Notes: a model not told the origin generated them from the letters alone. A stretch of 64,000 nt of DNA from Druceiella hillmani (GCA_039881145.1 JAYKKI010000006.1:12342001-12406000); one strand, 5' to 3'. Positions 10,229-21,841 are shown, counted from the stretch's first letter. Program-made: numbers and translations.

Positions 10229-10897
10229 TTAACCGTTTTAGTGCCATGGTTTTTTACTCATAAATACTTAAAAATGCTAAAGAAATCTTTTGTTTTTGAT
10301 GTAATTTTCCTTGTCTCGAAAGAAAAACTATATCTCTTCCAAAAATTATCCAATTTTAATAATTTTTTCGATGTTTTCTTAATAAAAACTTGTACAAGGA
10401 TAATAAAATACAAAGAAAATTATGGAAACATATATTGTGAATAAAAATTATAACAAAAACTGAAATCATGGTCACATCGTATTTTCGCAGTCCGGTACAT
10501 CCTCCGTATCAGCAAAATAATTGTTATCGTCACTATTATCACTATCACTCAAAAATTGCTTTACGCCAAATTGTGAGCGCAACAAAATATCACTACCGCT
10601 ATCACTTTCTTCACAACTTGAAAAACGATCATTTTCACTCGAATTAATTTCGTATTCCGACATTATGGGTTAAACATTTTCTTTTCTTGGATACTTTTTA
10701 TATTGTAATTACTAATAATATTATAATTTGAACTTTATGTAACACGTAGAAATATAAAAATTAACGATGCGTGTGAGCGACCACCCCCCTACCGCGCGCT
10801 AAACAGCAAATGATTTTGCGAGCGCCATCGCGCTTTTGGAAAATTTAGTTAGTACGCGCACGAGCGCGATGGCGCTCGTCGGCACTCAAACGGTTAA
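10229..10897 (-). mobile_element. piggyBac-like non-autonomous element, copy 1 (669 bp)
   Basis: The ends are 'TTAACCGTTTTAGTGCC' (10229-10245) and the complement of 'TTAACCGTTTGAGTGCC' (10881-10897). They form a 13-bp terminal inverted repeat with one mismatch, flanked by TTAA on both sides, the hallmark target duplication of piggyBac-type transposons. One end has a subterminal inverted pair, 'cgccatcgcgct' and 'agcgcgatggcg'. Inside is a single 63-codon frame on the minus strand. There is no room for a full transposase, so the element is an internally deleted derivative. A second copy lies at 53379-54045 in the opposite orientation. Confidence 0.85.
10472..10663 (-). CDS. 63-residue acidic protein of piggyBac-like element, copy 1
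   Basis: The frame starts 'MSEYEINSSENDRFSS' and ends 'EDVPDCENTM'. It is rich in Ser, Asp and Glu, with a 'SDSDNSDDN' run. Acidic, serine-rich N termini are usual in piggyBac-family transposases, so this is probably the N-terminal tip of such a transposase, cut short by the internal deletion. No DDD catalytic domain, zinc finger or membrane segment is present. The ATG follows 'aacccata' in both copies and there is no earlier in-frame start in common. The copy at 53612-53803 differs at five residues (20, 27, 28, 35, 51) and three silent sites, so there is no sign of protein-level constraint. Whether it is translated is unknown. Confidence 0.55.
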   Translation of the reverse strand: MSEYEINSSENDRFSSCEESDSGSDILLRSQFGVKQFLSDSDNSDDNNYFADTEDVPDCENTM

Positions 10898-10964
10898 TAC
10901 TATACTTAGTCGCTAAATTGAAATGAAGAATATGGATGTGAGCGTGGGATATTTTATATCCCGG

Positions 10965-11050
10965 AATAATAAAATATTATAAACGCGAAAGTGAGTTTGT
11001 TTGTGTCGCTTTCGTATCTCAATTACTTAACCAATCTTTATGAATTTTTG
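10965..11050 (+). repeat. RTE-like non-LTR element end fragment
   Basis: 'cccggaataataaaatatta' followed by 'taaacgcgaaagtgagtttg' and 'tttgtgtcgctttcgt' matches the familiar lepidopteran 'attataaatgcgaaagtgtgtttgtttgt' terminus of RTE-like elements or their SINEs. Only the terminal part is present. Confidence 0.55.
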
Positions 11051-12060
11051 AAGTATACTTCTTTAGGCGCGTTATGAAAAAATAATGAGAGTGAAATTTT
11101 AAGATTCGTCACACAAAAGTTACAGTATGAAGTTGCAGCGGTTGCAGTCTCGAAACAAAAGCTACCAACAAAATAGAAATAGAACCTCTATTAGTCGCGC
11201 AAGTTGGCACCATCGTCGCCTCTGTTCACTGTTTTCATATTCATAGTATTTATTTTCCACATATTTCTAGTGTACATTCACACACGTGTTTTAGTTTCAT
11301 ATAAGTGCTATTTATATATGTGCTGATAAATTATATTCAGTAGTGATTTAAATTCAATATTTTGATTAATATATTTACTATTCGTAAATATTAGTGAAAA
11401 AATTGTGTTTATAGACTTTTTCAAGTGCTCCAATATAATTGAGGTTACCTATCCGTATGTATTATTTATTGATATACATTAAAATATTATTATTTAACAT
11501 AATTAATACTAAATATTATTAAATTATTAATGTTAAATATTTATTATTGGTTACTCAATATTTTAAAAGTAAATAAATAAATTTAATAATAAATTCAATT
11601 TGAATTCATTGAATTTAAGTTTATTCATTTTTTAAATATTGTTATCATTTTCTTACTTTAACATTCACTTTTCATTTTTATCAAAAAGTTTTCATTAAAT
11701 TTGTTCATTTATTTTTATAAATATTTATTATTTTCATTTATTCAATTTAATAATAAATATTGAAAATTAATATTTTAATTTGATGTTTAATTTTAATTTT
11801 TATCACAAATGTTTTATATATATTAAATGTTTTATAAAATTTATTTCTTTATTTTGAAAATATTAAATATATTTATATATAGAAAATGAATTAACTTAAA
11901 TTCAATTTTTGAAATTATTAAATTTATTCATGTACTTTTAAGATATTAAATAATCAATAAAAAACATTTAAAATTAGGAATCTTTTAATAATTTAGTACA
12001 AATTATGTCCTATATATTTATTATTTAATGATGCCAAAGAAGTATAACTTCTCACGCGCG
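11051..12060 (-). mobile_element. Family C element, copy 1 (~1 kb, AT-rich)
   Basis: The left end 'tatacttctttaggcgcgtt' and the right end 'gccaaagaagtataacttct' pair as an inverted repeat. The outer right part 'cacgcgcgtagtaacttctc' matches the complement of the starts of the copies at 35.5 and 62.8 kb. The interior (11400-12000) is extremely AT-rich. No coding frame is present. It is probably a non-autonomous DNA transposon of unknown superfamily. Confidence 0.65.
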
Positions 12061-12690
12061 TAGTAACTTCTCACACCCTTTTTTTTTTACACGTGTAGCC
12101 CGTGTCATGGATATGAACATCCCGAAATAATTAACCCTGTTACGTATAACAACGTGAATATAAATATGAATGTATATTTACGCAGTAAGTGAATTTTTAC
12201 TTACAATCGTTTGGATTTTAAAAAAAATAATTTTCACGAATTACAACACTATTTTTCCCTTTGACACACGAGGGAAGTCGGGATCAAAACTAATACCTAT
12301 ATTGACCGATAGATGGCCTTAACTTAGCGTCAGTGGAACGCTACGAATTTCTCCTTATTGTTTCGTCTATCAATATAAAAGTTCTTTCGTTTCCTATGAA
12401 ATTCTGTAAAATCTGTTGAATATGTTTGATAATGACTTAATGATATGCATCTGATGAAGGTGGAATCGGAGAGGGGTGCTAGGTTGTTATAATAAAGGTA
12501 GAGGGCGGCAATAGAGCGACACTTTGCATGTTCGAGAAATATAGTACTATGGAAAGAAATGGCTGGATTATCAGATTTGTCATTCATTTAAATTGTGCAT
12601 TACAGACATTCAGTACCGCCCATATATTTTGACACATTTATTCGTGTCAAAGGATGTTTTGGACAAGAGTACAATGCCATTACACCTTAT
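12061..12690. other. No gene seen
   Basis: A short motif 'gaccgatagatggc' at about 12304 recurs as 'gaccaatagatggc' near 28824 and is of the kind common in insect repeats. The 85-codon minus-strand frame here shows no recognisable protein feature. Confidence 0.4.
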
Positions 12691-12900
12691 TGAATGAGCA
12701 AAGGTGCAATCGAAGACACACCCCACCCCCTTCCCCCGCTTTCTGTTGGTGCAAGACATGCGATCCGATAATAAGAAACGCGCGCGCTCATAAATACTTG
12801 TACTCGCGCACGCGATCCACCCACGATGACGCGGTACAGTGCGTGTGGGTAGTTGGTTCCTTTGTGGTGCCAGGTACCGCCGTCGGGTAGGGCTAGATCG
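12690..12900. other. GC-rich island
   Basis: A C-rich run ('cccaccccctt') is followed by 'aacgcgcgcgct', 'tcgcgcacgcg' and 'taccgccgtcgggtag'. CpG is abundant compared with the surrounding AT-rich DNA. In such genomes a patch like this can mark a first exon, a promoter or a recent repeat. Frames are open on both strands, which is typical of GC-rich sequence by chance, and I recognise no protein. Confidence 0.5.
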
Positions 12901-13429
12901 ATAGGGCGTTGACTATAAGCTGCCCGTGAGAAAATATTCGGCAAGTAAGGAGAAAAATTAAGTTGTTACATCCACCACAAATATTTGTTAAATGAAAGTG
13001 AACAAGACACCGGTTACTTCCTCTGTATTTGATTTACACGAACTTGAATTATTTGGTAGCATACAGTACACAATTAAACTATAAAAAAATAATTTAATAT
13101 ATATCTTCGTATAAAGGGGGTTTGGCATTACAGAAATAGAATATCATTTGTAAAAATCGGTCAAGTGCAAGCTATACTTGTACCGTCAGCCCCTCACTTA
13201 AATTATTAATAGTAATACACTGCGAATACAGGGCTTTTCTCAAACTATGAATGCGTGCAGCTGAGCGGGGAACCTTTCGAATTTTTTCCGAAAAATATTT
13301 AAACAAATTCATAGAAACATTTATTGCGGCATTCAGGCTTCGATATAGTTTCATTTGACACTCTACACGATCGCCTTAAATTGTTTTATTTCCCAATGAA
13401 ATTAATCGCTAGAATCACAACTGCACTTT
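12901..13429. other. No gene seen
   Basis: AT-rich sequence without a supported feature. Confidence 0.4.
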
Positions 13430-13562
13430 TTGTACTCCACCTCTATAATTTGTATTTTCACCTCTATAAACCGTGTTTCGATTCCCGGCCGTTCGTCGAA
13501 CGGGGCTGGACGGGTGTTATGGTTGGCTGTAAGAGATTGCTCTCGTAGCAATAAGTCCGCTA
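13430..13562 (+). repeat. SINE/non-LTR element 3' tail
   Basis: 'gtttcgattcccggcc' is followed by 'gctgtaagagattgctct' and 'gtagcaataagtccgc'. The last two match the widespread lepidopteran '...gtaagagattgct...agcaataaggccgcc' 3' end of non-LTR elements or SINEs. The 'ttcgattcc' part resembles an RNA polymerase III B box, but no A box or tRNA fold precedes it. The adjoining (AT)n run may have grown from its tail. Confidence 0.6.
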
Positions 13563-13565
13563 TAT

Positions 13566-13566
13566 G

Positions 13567-13624
<58 letters not shown>
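13566..13624. repeat. (AT)n microsatellite
   Basis: A pure AT dinucleotide run directly after the non-LTR tail. Confidence 0.97.
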
Positions 13625-13629
<5 letters not shown>

Positions 13630-16420
13630 TAAATATCAATAGATATAGATACATTAAAGTAGATAATTAAATAAATGTACCAGAGTATGTACTGTATAAA
13701 TTCTTACGTCGAATAGTTTTTGAGAAAGTCGCCTGCGATACACGGATGGACATCTAAGTGATTCCATAAGTGTTCATTTTGGAAATTTTACCACGGAATA
13801 CTAGAAAACAACCTGACTTTTTATAAAAAATACAAGATTTTTTTTCTCATTTAAGCTTTACGGACTTTTTCTTCTATGGATCTTTTATGGACTTTGCCTT
13901 CTTTCTTTGGCTATTGTATTTGCATTGTATTGAAATTTATCTCGTCTGATCGCTATACGTTACTTCATTTTTAGGGCTCCTTCCTTTGTAAGATAACGCT
14001 TAAAAATGCCAGGTTGTACAAAAGGGTAGAATACATCACATCGGTACTCTTTAATTTCACATTTAAATTACTTAAATTGGAAGCCTCACAACATAATACA
14101 ACTGTATGAAGTTTGCTCAATATAATTCCACTTAGAGTGGTGCTAGTGGGAATTTCGAAAAAGGCTGTAAATGTAAAACAAACATGGAACACACAAAATA
14201 AGTAAAGATCAAGTTGGGAAACATTTTTTTAAAACTTTTTTAAAGTTTTGACTCTAACTGATTTGCAAATACATATTTTGACAACTTACTTCTAGTGAAA
14301 TACGACGTAAAAAGGGACGTAAAACTGACCTTGGTGCCACGTGTTCTTTGTACTTTCTTTTCTTCGTTGATTCTTGAATGTCTCGCGTTTTTGATCTAGT
14401 TTGTTTTGTGACTTGTCTTATATTTTTGTTAAGTCAGTTTTATAAGTAAAGAGTAAAGTTGAAAAAAGAACATCATTTAAATATAATAAACGAACCTATT
14501 ATTGTTTAAGGGACTTGGCATTTAGCACTTGTCAATTTTCTTTTAATACTAATTGCAGTGTTATAAAAATTATAAATAATTATTGTATTTATATTTCTTT
14601 TTAGGGTCTCAGAATATTTTCATTTTGGATCAAACTTATATTTTGTAGTTAAAACTGTGTACGACTTCAATTTAAAGAATTATCTAACATGGTAGTAAAT
14701 TGTGTAATTTAAAAATATTCTTTATACGCCTTGGAAATTATTTTATCATGTGAAAAAAGCGGTTCCAATTTTACAGAAGAACGTAAAAAGATGTAAAAAT
14801 GTCTCGTCTTTCAGTTTAAAAATAATTAGTCGGACTCTAAAAATAATCGCAGTTATCGCATTTTTGGTTTTCCAATTTCAAATTTGATGAATTGCGGTTA
14901 GTCTAAAACATTCGAAGATAAAATTTTAAAATAGTGTTGTCACATATTATCTGCTCTTGGGTATCGATCTCATCAGTGTCACGAGAAGATCTGATGTCGC
15001 AACACTATGTAGTGCTTAATATCATCACTAGGCGCGTGCTTTAGCCAGTTGACCCTATTCCGAAATTGTATGTCCCGTGGGCGTCGAAATTTAGCTGAAT
15101 AGATAGATCTTAGACGGCGGCAGTATACGATATATCCTGTTTTATAAGTTGCCTACTTACCGCCGGATTGTTTTGCACAGATAAAATATGAAATGATGTG
15201 ATATTTTTCTTTATTACATTTTGTTATTTTGCTATAAATATATGTGTTTACTAATCGTACTGTATTCATGTCCTATTGAATAAATTGGCGCTGATAAGTG
15301 TGTAAGTAGCTAATCTGGTCATTGAATTTGGAATTATAAATTTTAGCCGGAAAAGCAATGCAAATATAGACGTAATAAAGAATGTTGGATGAAGGAAAGC
15401 ATGATCAAAAGGAAACATTTGGGCGGAAATAAAGTTCTTGGAATATTTCAAGAACGCCATTGATCTGATGCAGGAAGTAATATCGGTTGTCATAGAGAAA
15501 AGGAAACCTGTATGGCAATCTGCGTGTGAGAGAGCAAATTTAAAATATTAAAGTGAGGCGAGGTGCTTTGCATAGTAGATTATGGCTTTCTGATGAGGGT
15601 AGATTCAAATTATTCGCAAAAATGATCCTCAATGGTATATATAACTTATTCCTTGTATTATAGAGCTTCGCTGATTTATTTTGAAATTATTAAGTATTAG
15701 AGATTACTTTATAATTCGAATAAGAAAGTCGAGTGAAAGGCAGTCAAAGTGACATTTTTGAGGGAAATTTGCGTGAAGATTTGCAAAGACCATAAAATGC
15801 AATTTGTTTCAGCGTCTCTTTAACATGTGATAAGACTTGCAAAAATATAGACCGAGAAGCGTAACGGATCTTGACGGTCAACATTGTTATACCACCATTA
15901 TCTATTTATACAGGGGATGATATAAATATTCATTACTAGTCATCGAATCTCCATGTTATTATTTCATTAACGTTAGAACTGTTAATTACGCATCAGTGAT
16001 CTAATAAAATGCCTTCAAATTCTATTACTCTTCGGGAAATAAAATGAAAATCAAATGCCTAACCGGTATCTTTTAACATATAAGTATGTATGTGTTTTTA
16101 TCGAAAATATAGTTCAAATTATGGAAATGAAAATTCATAGTTCAAATCATGAGTATTTCATTGATAGGGTTGTCCTTGGTATATAGGAAAATCCTATGAA
16201 GTGAGTCGCAGTATAGCCATTTATAAAAATCATACATTGTATTAATACCAAGAATTTTGTAAATAATTTATCGAAGTTCATCTTAATGTGATATTATTCT
16301 TACGTTCTGTTTTTGTAAAACTAATACGTTCCTGCCATTAAATAAACGAACTAAAATACTCGTTATAATCTATAATAATCGGTCAACAAGGAAGAATTTT
16401 GTTGGCATAAAGACAAATCA
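13625..16420. other. No gene seen (2.8 kb)
   Basis: I read this stretch on both strands without finding a convincing exon, RNA gene or repeat. The local 'agggctccttcctttgtaag' near 13973 may be a worn lepidopteran repeat end. Short frames at 13971-14192 and 15266-15493 look random. Confidence 0.4.
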
Positions 16421-16422
16421 AT

Positions 16423-16567
16423 TTCGCTTAGAATTTGAACTAAGTATTTTAAACTTCGCTTAGAATTTGAACTAAGTATTTTAAACTTCGCTTAGAATTT
16501 GAACTAAGTATTTTAAACTTCGCTTAGAATTTGAACTAAGTATTTTAAACTTCGCTTAGAATTTGAT
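16423..16567 (+). repeat. Tandem array, 32-bp unit x ~4.5
   Basis: 'ttcgcttagaatttgaacta' recurs at 16423, 16455, 16487 and 16519, with a partial fifth unit at 16551. The period is exactly 32 bp and the units are nearly identical, which suggests recent expansion. Confidence 0.95.
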
Positions 16568-16735
16568 TTGTTTCGTTAAATTTATTAAAGTCAAGTAATG
16601 TTTCCTTATGCTAGGAAAATATCCAATTAAAGTAATAGATAAGTTTCAAAAGTAAATTCGAAATAAATTTTCAATAATTCCATCATAATACAAATTGTTT
16701 TCTATATGTATATTATAAAGATATTTTTAAAGTTG
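16565..16735 (+). repeat. Dispersed repeat with the empty target site of family B copy 2
   Basis: 'aaatttattaaagtcaagta' through 'aaattgttttctatatgtat' matches 18527-18695 ('aaatttactaaagtcaatta' ... 'aaattgttttctagaggtat') with many differences. At 16713-16720 the single sequence TTATAAAG stands where the other copy is split by a family B insertion. This gives an uninterrupted reference for that insertion. Confidence 0.7.
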
Positions 16736-17744
16736 TGTTTCAAAAACTTTTTCAAGTGACGCCCTTCGTTATAGGGTCAGATGAGTTATTCCATTTGTTA
16801 TTGTCTAACGTTTTGACATGAGACATATGTTTTTGAAATTATTTTTCAAAGTGTTTTCATTTGATACCCGTGATGTTGGATTTTAGGAGAAAAATAAATA
16901 TATAACTATTAATATAATAACTTACCGTTTACGAGTTTGAAAATTTGGTTGTGAAAAAAATGAAGGATAGTGTAAAATGTAAATTCAAAGTTCTAAAAAG
17001 GATAATAAACACAAGGAATAGTAAAGGATAATGAATAGTGAACACGAGGCTCCGCAGTAATCTGTATATATAAAGATATCACTCCCTTATTGGCTAACTG
17101 ATTCATCACGAAATCTCCAAAACTGTAAAGCCTAATAAACTTGAATTATAGCTCGTACGTTTCTTTTAGTTTCCAGGAGCTTGTTAAGAAATTATTTTTC
17201 GAAATTTAACACCAGAAGGTGTGGAAAATGGAGTTGAAGGTTTGTATGGAAATTTCGAAGTAATTTGACATGAACATTCTTATTTGAGATTTTCAGAAAC
17301 AAAAAACGCATATTTCAGCGGTTTTATGGAAAATCGCTAATTATAAATAATAGTTATTTTATTTATATTCTATATAATTTAGTATAATAAAAAAGGATTA
17401 TAATAAGCTACAGTTGTGATCATCTTTTTTGCTCGGACAAATGTTACTAACTAGATACAGATTTGTTATAACAAAAATAGAGCATCGAATTGCAATTGTA
17501 CGCACAAATAGTTGCTTGAAACATTTCGTTGTTACTGTTTGTTTCTTTTTTTTTTAAAAGAAAAAGTTTACTCGAACGAAATAAAAAAATCCCTCTTTTG
17601 TAAGGCTCTGTTATCCTCAAATCTCTGCTCCAGACTAGCCAGCATTAACTACCACGAGTGGCTGACTATTGCGTGACATTGCTGCGGAAAAAAGTAAGCA
17701 CTTAATCCGTTATTGGAAATAATTTGCTATATTTAAACTTTTGA
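16736..17744. other. No gene seen
   Basis: AT-rich sequence with no supported feature. Confidence 0.4.
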
Positions 17745-17995
17745 TTTGCCTCGGTGCGGAGCGGCGAGTGTGTTCTCGCGCACGCGACAATTACGCGTAG
17801 CCGCGAGTACAATCAGCAGAGCGGACCTCGGGATGATGTCATCAGATCTGTCGCCGGCAGGAATCTGGGAGGTCAATTCGGTTAGCCGGGCTCGGGCGAG
17901 GTCACAGCTCTGTGTTATTACATTACAGCACGCCGGTAGACACACCTCGTATACAACGGATCGTGCAGAATAGTCGAGGAGTTCGCGGGGAGATG
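17745..17995. other. GC-rich island with bZIP-type motif
   Basis: CpG-rich DNA ('cggtgcggagcggcgag', 'ctcgcgcacgcgac', 'tcgtatacaacggatcg'). It contains TGATGTCATCA at 17834-17844, a CRE/ATF-like site. Frames of 70-75 codons are open on both strands, so neither can be taken as coding on that ground. It could be a promoter with a first exon or a conserved non-coding element. Confidence 0.5.
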
Positions 17996-18687
17996 AGTTA
18001 TGTAGGATATTTTACATGAATTATTAAATTTCATTCGCGAGCAAGGTTTAAGTCTGTTATCTAAATGTATGAAGGAAGGAGAATTAGGGATTTCTGAAAC
18101 TCTAGGTATTTCAATCAACTACTCAAGGCGAAAGCCCTTATTTTATAACTTTTATATAAGTTAAATTTTGAATTTTTATTCCTTCATTTATCCTTTGTAT
18201 GAGAATAAGGCTATGTAGTTACCTACATATATGATGAGATAGTTATTAGGCAAATTACATAATAATTGTGACTTTTACTTTTTTTCAAGCGATAGCCCAT
18301 TTAATATTTTCGAAAGCAAACATTTTTAATGTTCCGTACAAAATTTGGAAGAAAACGAAACAATTACATATGGAACCACCTCAGTGTTGGTTTTTCTATG
18401 GCAAGTATTATTTCATAGACTATTTGATAAATTGTTAAAAGTCGAAGTTTGAAAAATTGTGAAAGGTAATGGTCAAATTATAAACTTTACCTACAAAAAC
18501 TTGAATTGTTGTTTTGATAAATTTACTAAAGTCAATTAATGTTTTCATATGCACAGATAATGCTTCATGGGAAAACATCCAATTAAGTTAAGAGAAAAGC
18601 TTCAAAATTAAATTCGAAAATTATCATAGTAATACATATATAGGTTTTATGACAGATAAGTATAACTCAAATTGTTTTCTAGAGGTA
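17996..18687. other. No gene seen
   Basis: AT-rich. The right part (18527-18687) is the second copy of the dispersed repeat described at 16565. Confidence 0.4.
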
Positions 18688-18985
18688 TTATAAAGTTGAA
18701 TATATTTGGCGTTAATTTTGTAATTCACAATTAATTTTGTTTTCATTATTCACAATTTAATAAAACTACGTAATATAGTATTATTTCTACGTTTCGTTGT
18801 ATTACAACACCTTCAGGTGGGCTATTATACAAATAGCAAAGATCTTTGCTAATAAACAGAAGAATCTTTGCTAATTGCCCACCTGAAGATGTTGCAATAC
18901 AACGAAACGTAGGTCGTGGTAAAGAACTTAAGAAAGTAGAAATAATACTACATCACGTAGTTTCATTTAATTGTGTATTATAAAG
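18688..18985 (+). mobile_element. Family B fold-back element, copy 2, with 8-bp TSD
   Basis: The 282-bp element (18696-18977) is flanked by TTATAAAG at 18688-18695 and 18978-18985. It begins 'ttgaatatatttggcgttaa'. Inverted arms run from 'actacgtaatatagtattat' to 'ataatactacatcacgtagt', with inner arms 'cgttgtattacaac' and 'gttgcaatacaacg' and a loop around 18840. Another copy of the host repeat at 16.7 kb has a single TTATAAAG, the empty site. There is no coding capacity. Confidence 0.9.
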
Positions 18986-20015
18986 GTATTTATTGCCTTT
19001 ATGATCTCAATAACAATTGGTCAAAAGCACCTAAACTTGTGGGAACATTGGGTTTGATATGAGGTATTGATAAAAAAATCGATGTCAAACAATCAGAATG
19101 TTGATTGTTGGAAAGAAGCAAATGGAATATTCCATCATTCATGGCATTTGTTACTGTTTCTATTTTCCATACTGAGAAGTTAGTAATTTTATTGTCCCCA
19201 TCATTACCGATAGCATTATTTGAATTAATTAAAATATTATTAATAATTCAAATTATTCGTTAATATTGTTGCAAATTTGTGTTTAATAATATACATTATT
19301 ATTATACACTAAACTAGACACTAAAATTTATATTATTTTATGTAAAAATTAGATACAAGACAAAACAATAGGAAATGTTAGTGCCGTTGCTATAACGTTG
19401 TTTGACAGTTCGAGATTTGTATTCTAATTCTGTATTGTGAGATTTATGTAAATGTATTGCTTCTTGCGTATTAGTTTTGTTCAATAAATTCGTTTTAATT
19501 TTAATATTAAACAATAGTTTTTTTAATTAGTTGTTTTTATTCCTATGCAATCGTTATTTTTAAGAAGTCGCAAAGATTACGTGACACGTATTGAAAGGTC
19601 ACTTAATTTTAGGGTATTCTGTATGATCGATACCTATTATTTTACAGTATTTTTGAACGTGTTCTTGGACCTAAACATTTATGAGAATTTTTGTGCATTA
19701 AAGTAGGTTGTGAATTGAAATCGCCATATACCGAACACGTATCCACTTAGTTCCTGGTAAATAGAATTCCTGTTTGCACAGCCTGGGACAGAAAAAATCG
19801 ATAGAATATTAGGGTTTGGAGCCAAGGCCAACTCTGGAATGTTGCCAAACGCTTCTCCGCGTACAGTTTTTTCTTCTTCTAACTTTTATGAACATGTTAC
19901 GTACTAAATCCATCAAATATCTTACAAGTCATTGTTACAGTACGAAGGAATAGGTTTCTTATTCGATTGTGGTCTGTAAGTATATTTCATAATTTTGGTT
20001 TTGTAACCGGTCATT
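18986..20015. other. No gene seen
   Basis: About 1 kb of AT-rich DNA without a supported feature. Confidence 0.4.
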
Positions 20016-21060
20016 TCTCAATAGGCAATTCTTGTGGGCGATCGCTGTATTATTTTTAATAAACTATTTACAAGTATTAATATTATTGTTTACTGTATAA
20101 ACATATTGCTTACAATTTGTAATTTCTTATAATTAATAATCTTCATATAATTAATATAATTAATAATTCTTATTATTAATAATCTTTAGAAAAAGATTTC
20201 GTAAATTAAAAAAAAATATGAAATGTAAAATTATTACTATAGTGTTCCGGTAAATATTAGGTAAACTGTTTATTCATTATTTTAATTTTTTTGGGAATAT
20301 GGAGGACGAGATTTTCGTCTGATACGCTACTTAAAATTATGAAAAAATGTTTTTGAGTTCACGATATCTAAACTTTTCAGACGATATCCCACATAATACA
20401 TACAATTTTAAAAAAATCGCGCACTCACTTTTGTAAACAAAATGTTTTTACTGTATTCACATATACGTAGGTTAGTTTATCACTATGCCAAATTTTAAAC
20501 CTCTGCGCCGCGCCGAATAATTTCTCAGAAGAAACGGCTATGACAGACGAACGGAGATGTAATCCGTCCTTCGAAATGAAAAGACGAAACCCTTATAGGA
20601 CCGCTTGGTTGTGCGTCTGTTTTTCAGTCTTTTTTGAAACGACTTGCAATATCAAGTTTTAATTAATAACGTATATTGAGATATATTTTGACTGTTGTAA
20701 AATCAAATTGTTTGGTTTGGGCAATAAAAATATTTGATCCTTTAAAGCGTATTTTTTTTATTCATACAGTAAGTCTGACTCACTAACCATCAAAACCTAT
20801 AGGGTATTTCCGGTCGACCTTGGAAGTCGGAATAATGGGAGGCGTTATAATACAAGTAAAGGGAAAATATAGTATGAAAGATATATATTATATTTACGAT
20901 GTGAAAAGTCAATATTTGTAAATAGTTTAATTAGAAATACTACATATCTTTAAATGTTTATGAGTACCTAAATGTGTACGTAACACTCGTAATGCGAGTT
21001 CTACTCGTGCTTAGCTTGGTTTTTTTTCTTTTGAGACATGGAACCCTACAAATTCATCTT
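20016..21060 (+). repeat. Lepidopteran interspersed repeat, long copy
   Basis: It includes 'cgaataatttctcagaagaa', 'acccttataggaccgc', 'ctttaaagcgtatttt', 'aaaacctatagggtat' and the end 'gtaatgcgagttctactcgt', then 'cttttgagacatggaaccct'. These blocks appear in the same order in the copy at 59.0-62.1 kb, which has a satellite expanded in its middle. The first 400 bp also match 23095-23450. No coding frame is visible. Confidence 0.65.
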
Positions 21061-21193
21061 TTTTCATTGTACCCTTATGATAAGCGTATTTAATTCTTTT
21101 TTGAGGTATTCCATATTATAGTTTAAGATATGTTTATTGCACTTTACTCTTAAAAATGTCGTAAAATACACCGCTTTATTGTATTTTTGATTG

Positions 21194-21227
21194 TAAACCG
21201 CAATAAGATAATTTTTATTGCGGTTTA
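21194..21227. other. Perfect 13-bp hairpin
   Basis: Arms TAAACCGCAATAA (21194-21206) and TTATTGCGGTTTA (21215-21227) pair perfectly around an 8-base loop. There is no downstream T run or other context that would make it a known RNA element. Confidence 0.7.
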
Positions 21228-21303
21228 TACTCAAAAACGTAATAAAACGTACTATATTGAGTATTCTTCGAGTTTATTGAACTTTAATATAAATAGCATG
21301 ATA

Positions 21304-21435
21304 TGTTGGTTGTAATATTATGTATTTACTCGTAAGATAATATAAAAGGGTCAGTTGAACTGTTGCACAGTTGTTATTTTTGTCGGTGACGCGCGCTAGT
21401 TTAATCAACACATTTGGTGCATCCTGTCCGGGTTA
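21304..21435 (+). mobile_element. LTR-like sequence (107 bp) with primer-binding-like segment
   Basis: The sequence 21304-21410 starts TGTTG and ends CAACA, the inverted termini expected of an LTR. It contains a TATA box ('aatataaaaggg', 21338-21350). It is followed directly by 'tttggtgcatcctgtccggg', resembling the post-LTR start of some insect BEL/Pao or Gypsy elements. A related 5' part ('tgttgattgtattattatgt') occurs at 24024-24068, cut by a family B insertion. No coding part follows, so it would be a solo LTR or remnant. Confidence 0.4.
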
Positions 21436-21841
21436 ACTATTTATATTTATGTAAAACTTATTAAATACTTGTTTGACTTGCGCGTCGAGCGTTAAAAAGT
21501 TATTCAAGTGTTACCAATTATAATATTTTGATGCGAAAAATTATAAAAGAAATTAGGAAAATGGTTTTTGTTTGTAATATAATCTACTATTTTGTACTAC
21601 TGTGATACTGATGAAGAATAAAATAAAATACATATAGCTTATTTTTATTTCTTTTTTCTCTCGTGAAATATAGATGATGAGATGCTGCAAGGTTATTTCG
21701 GGATAACTTCGGCATTTACGCTTATCTAAATTTGAAACACTTCTCATAACTGCTTGAACAATTTTCTTTAAATTTTCCACGTTATTAGTACTTTATAAGC
21801 TCATTTTGAGGCTATATACAAGTATGTATTTATCGACGTAT
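21436..21841. other. No gene seen
   Basis: AT-rich. The minus-strand 75-codon frame at 21553-21780 shows no recognisable feature. Confidence 0.35.

Noticed and set aside
13480..13495. 'ttcgattcccgg' as part of a tRNA gene
   Set aside because: No A box or cloverleaf precedes it. The following sequence matches a non-LTR/SINE tail instead.
17733..17973. Overlapping 70-75-codon frames on both strands of the GC island
   Set aside because: GC-rich DNA has few stops, so open frames on both strands are expected by chance. No splice or homology support.
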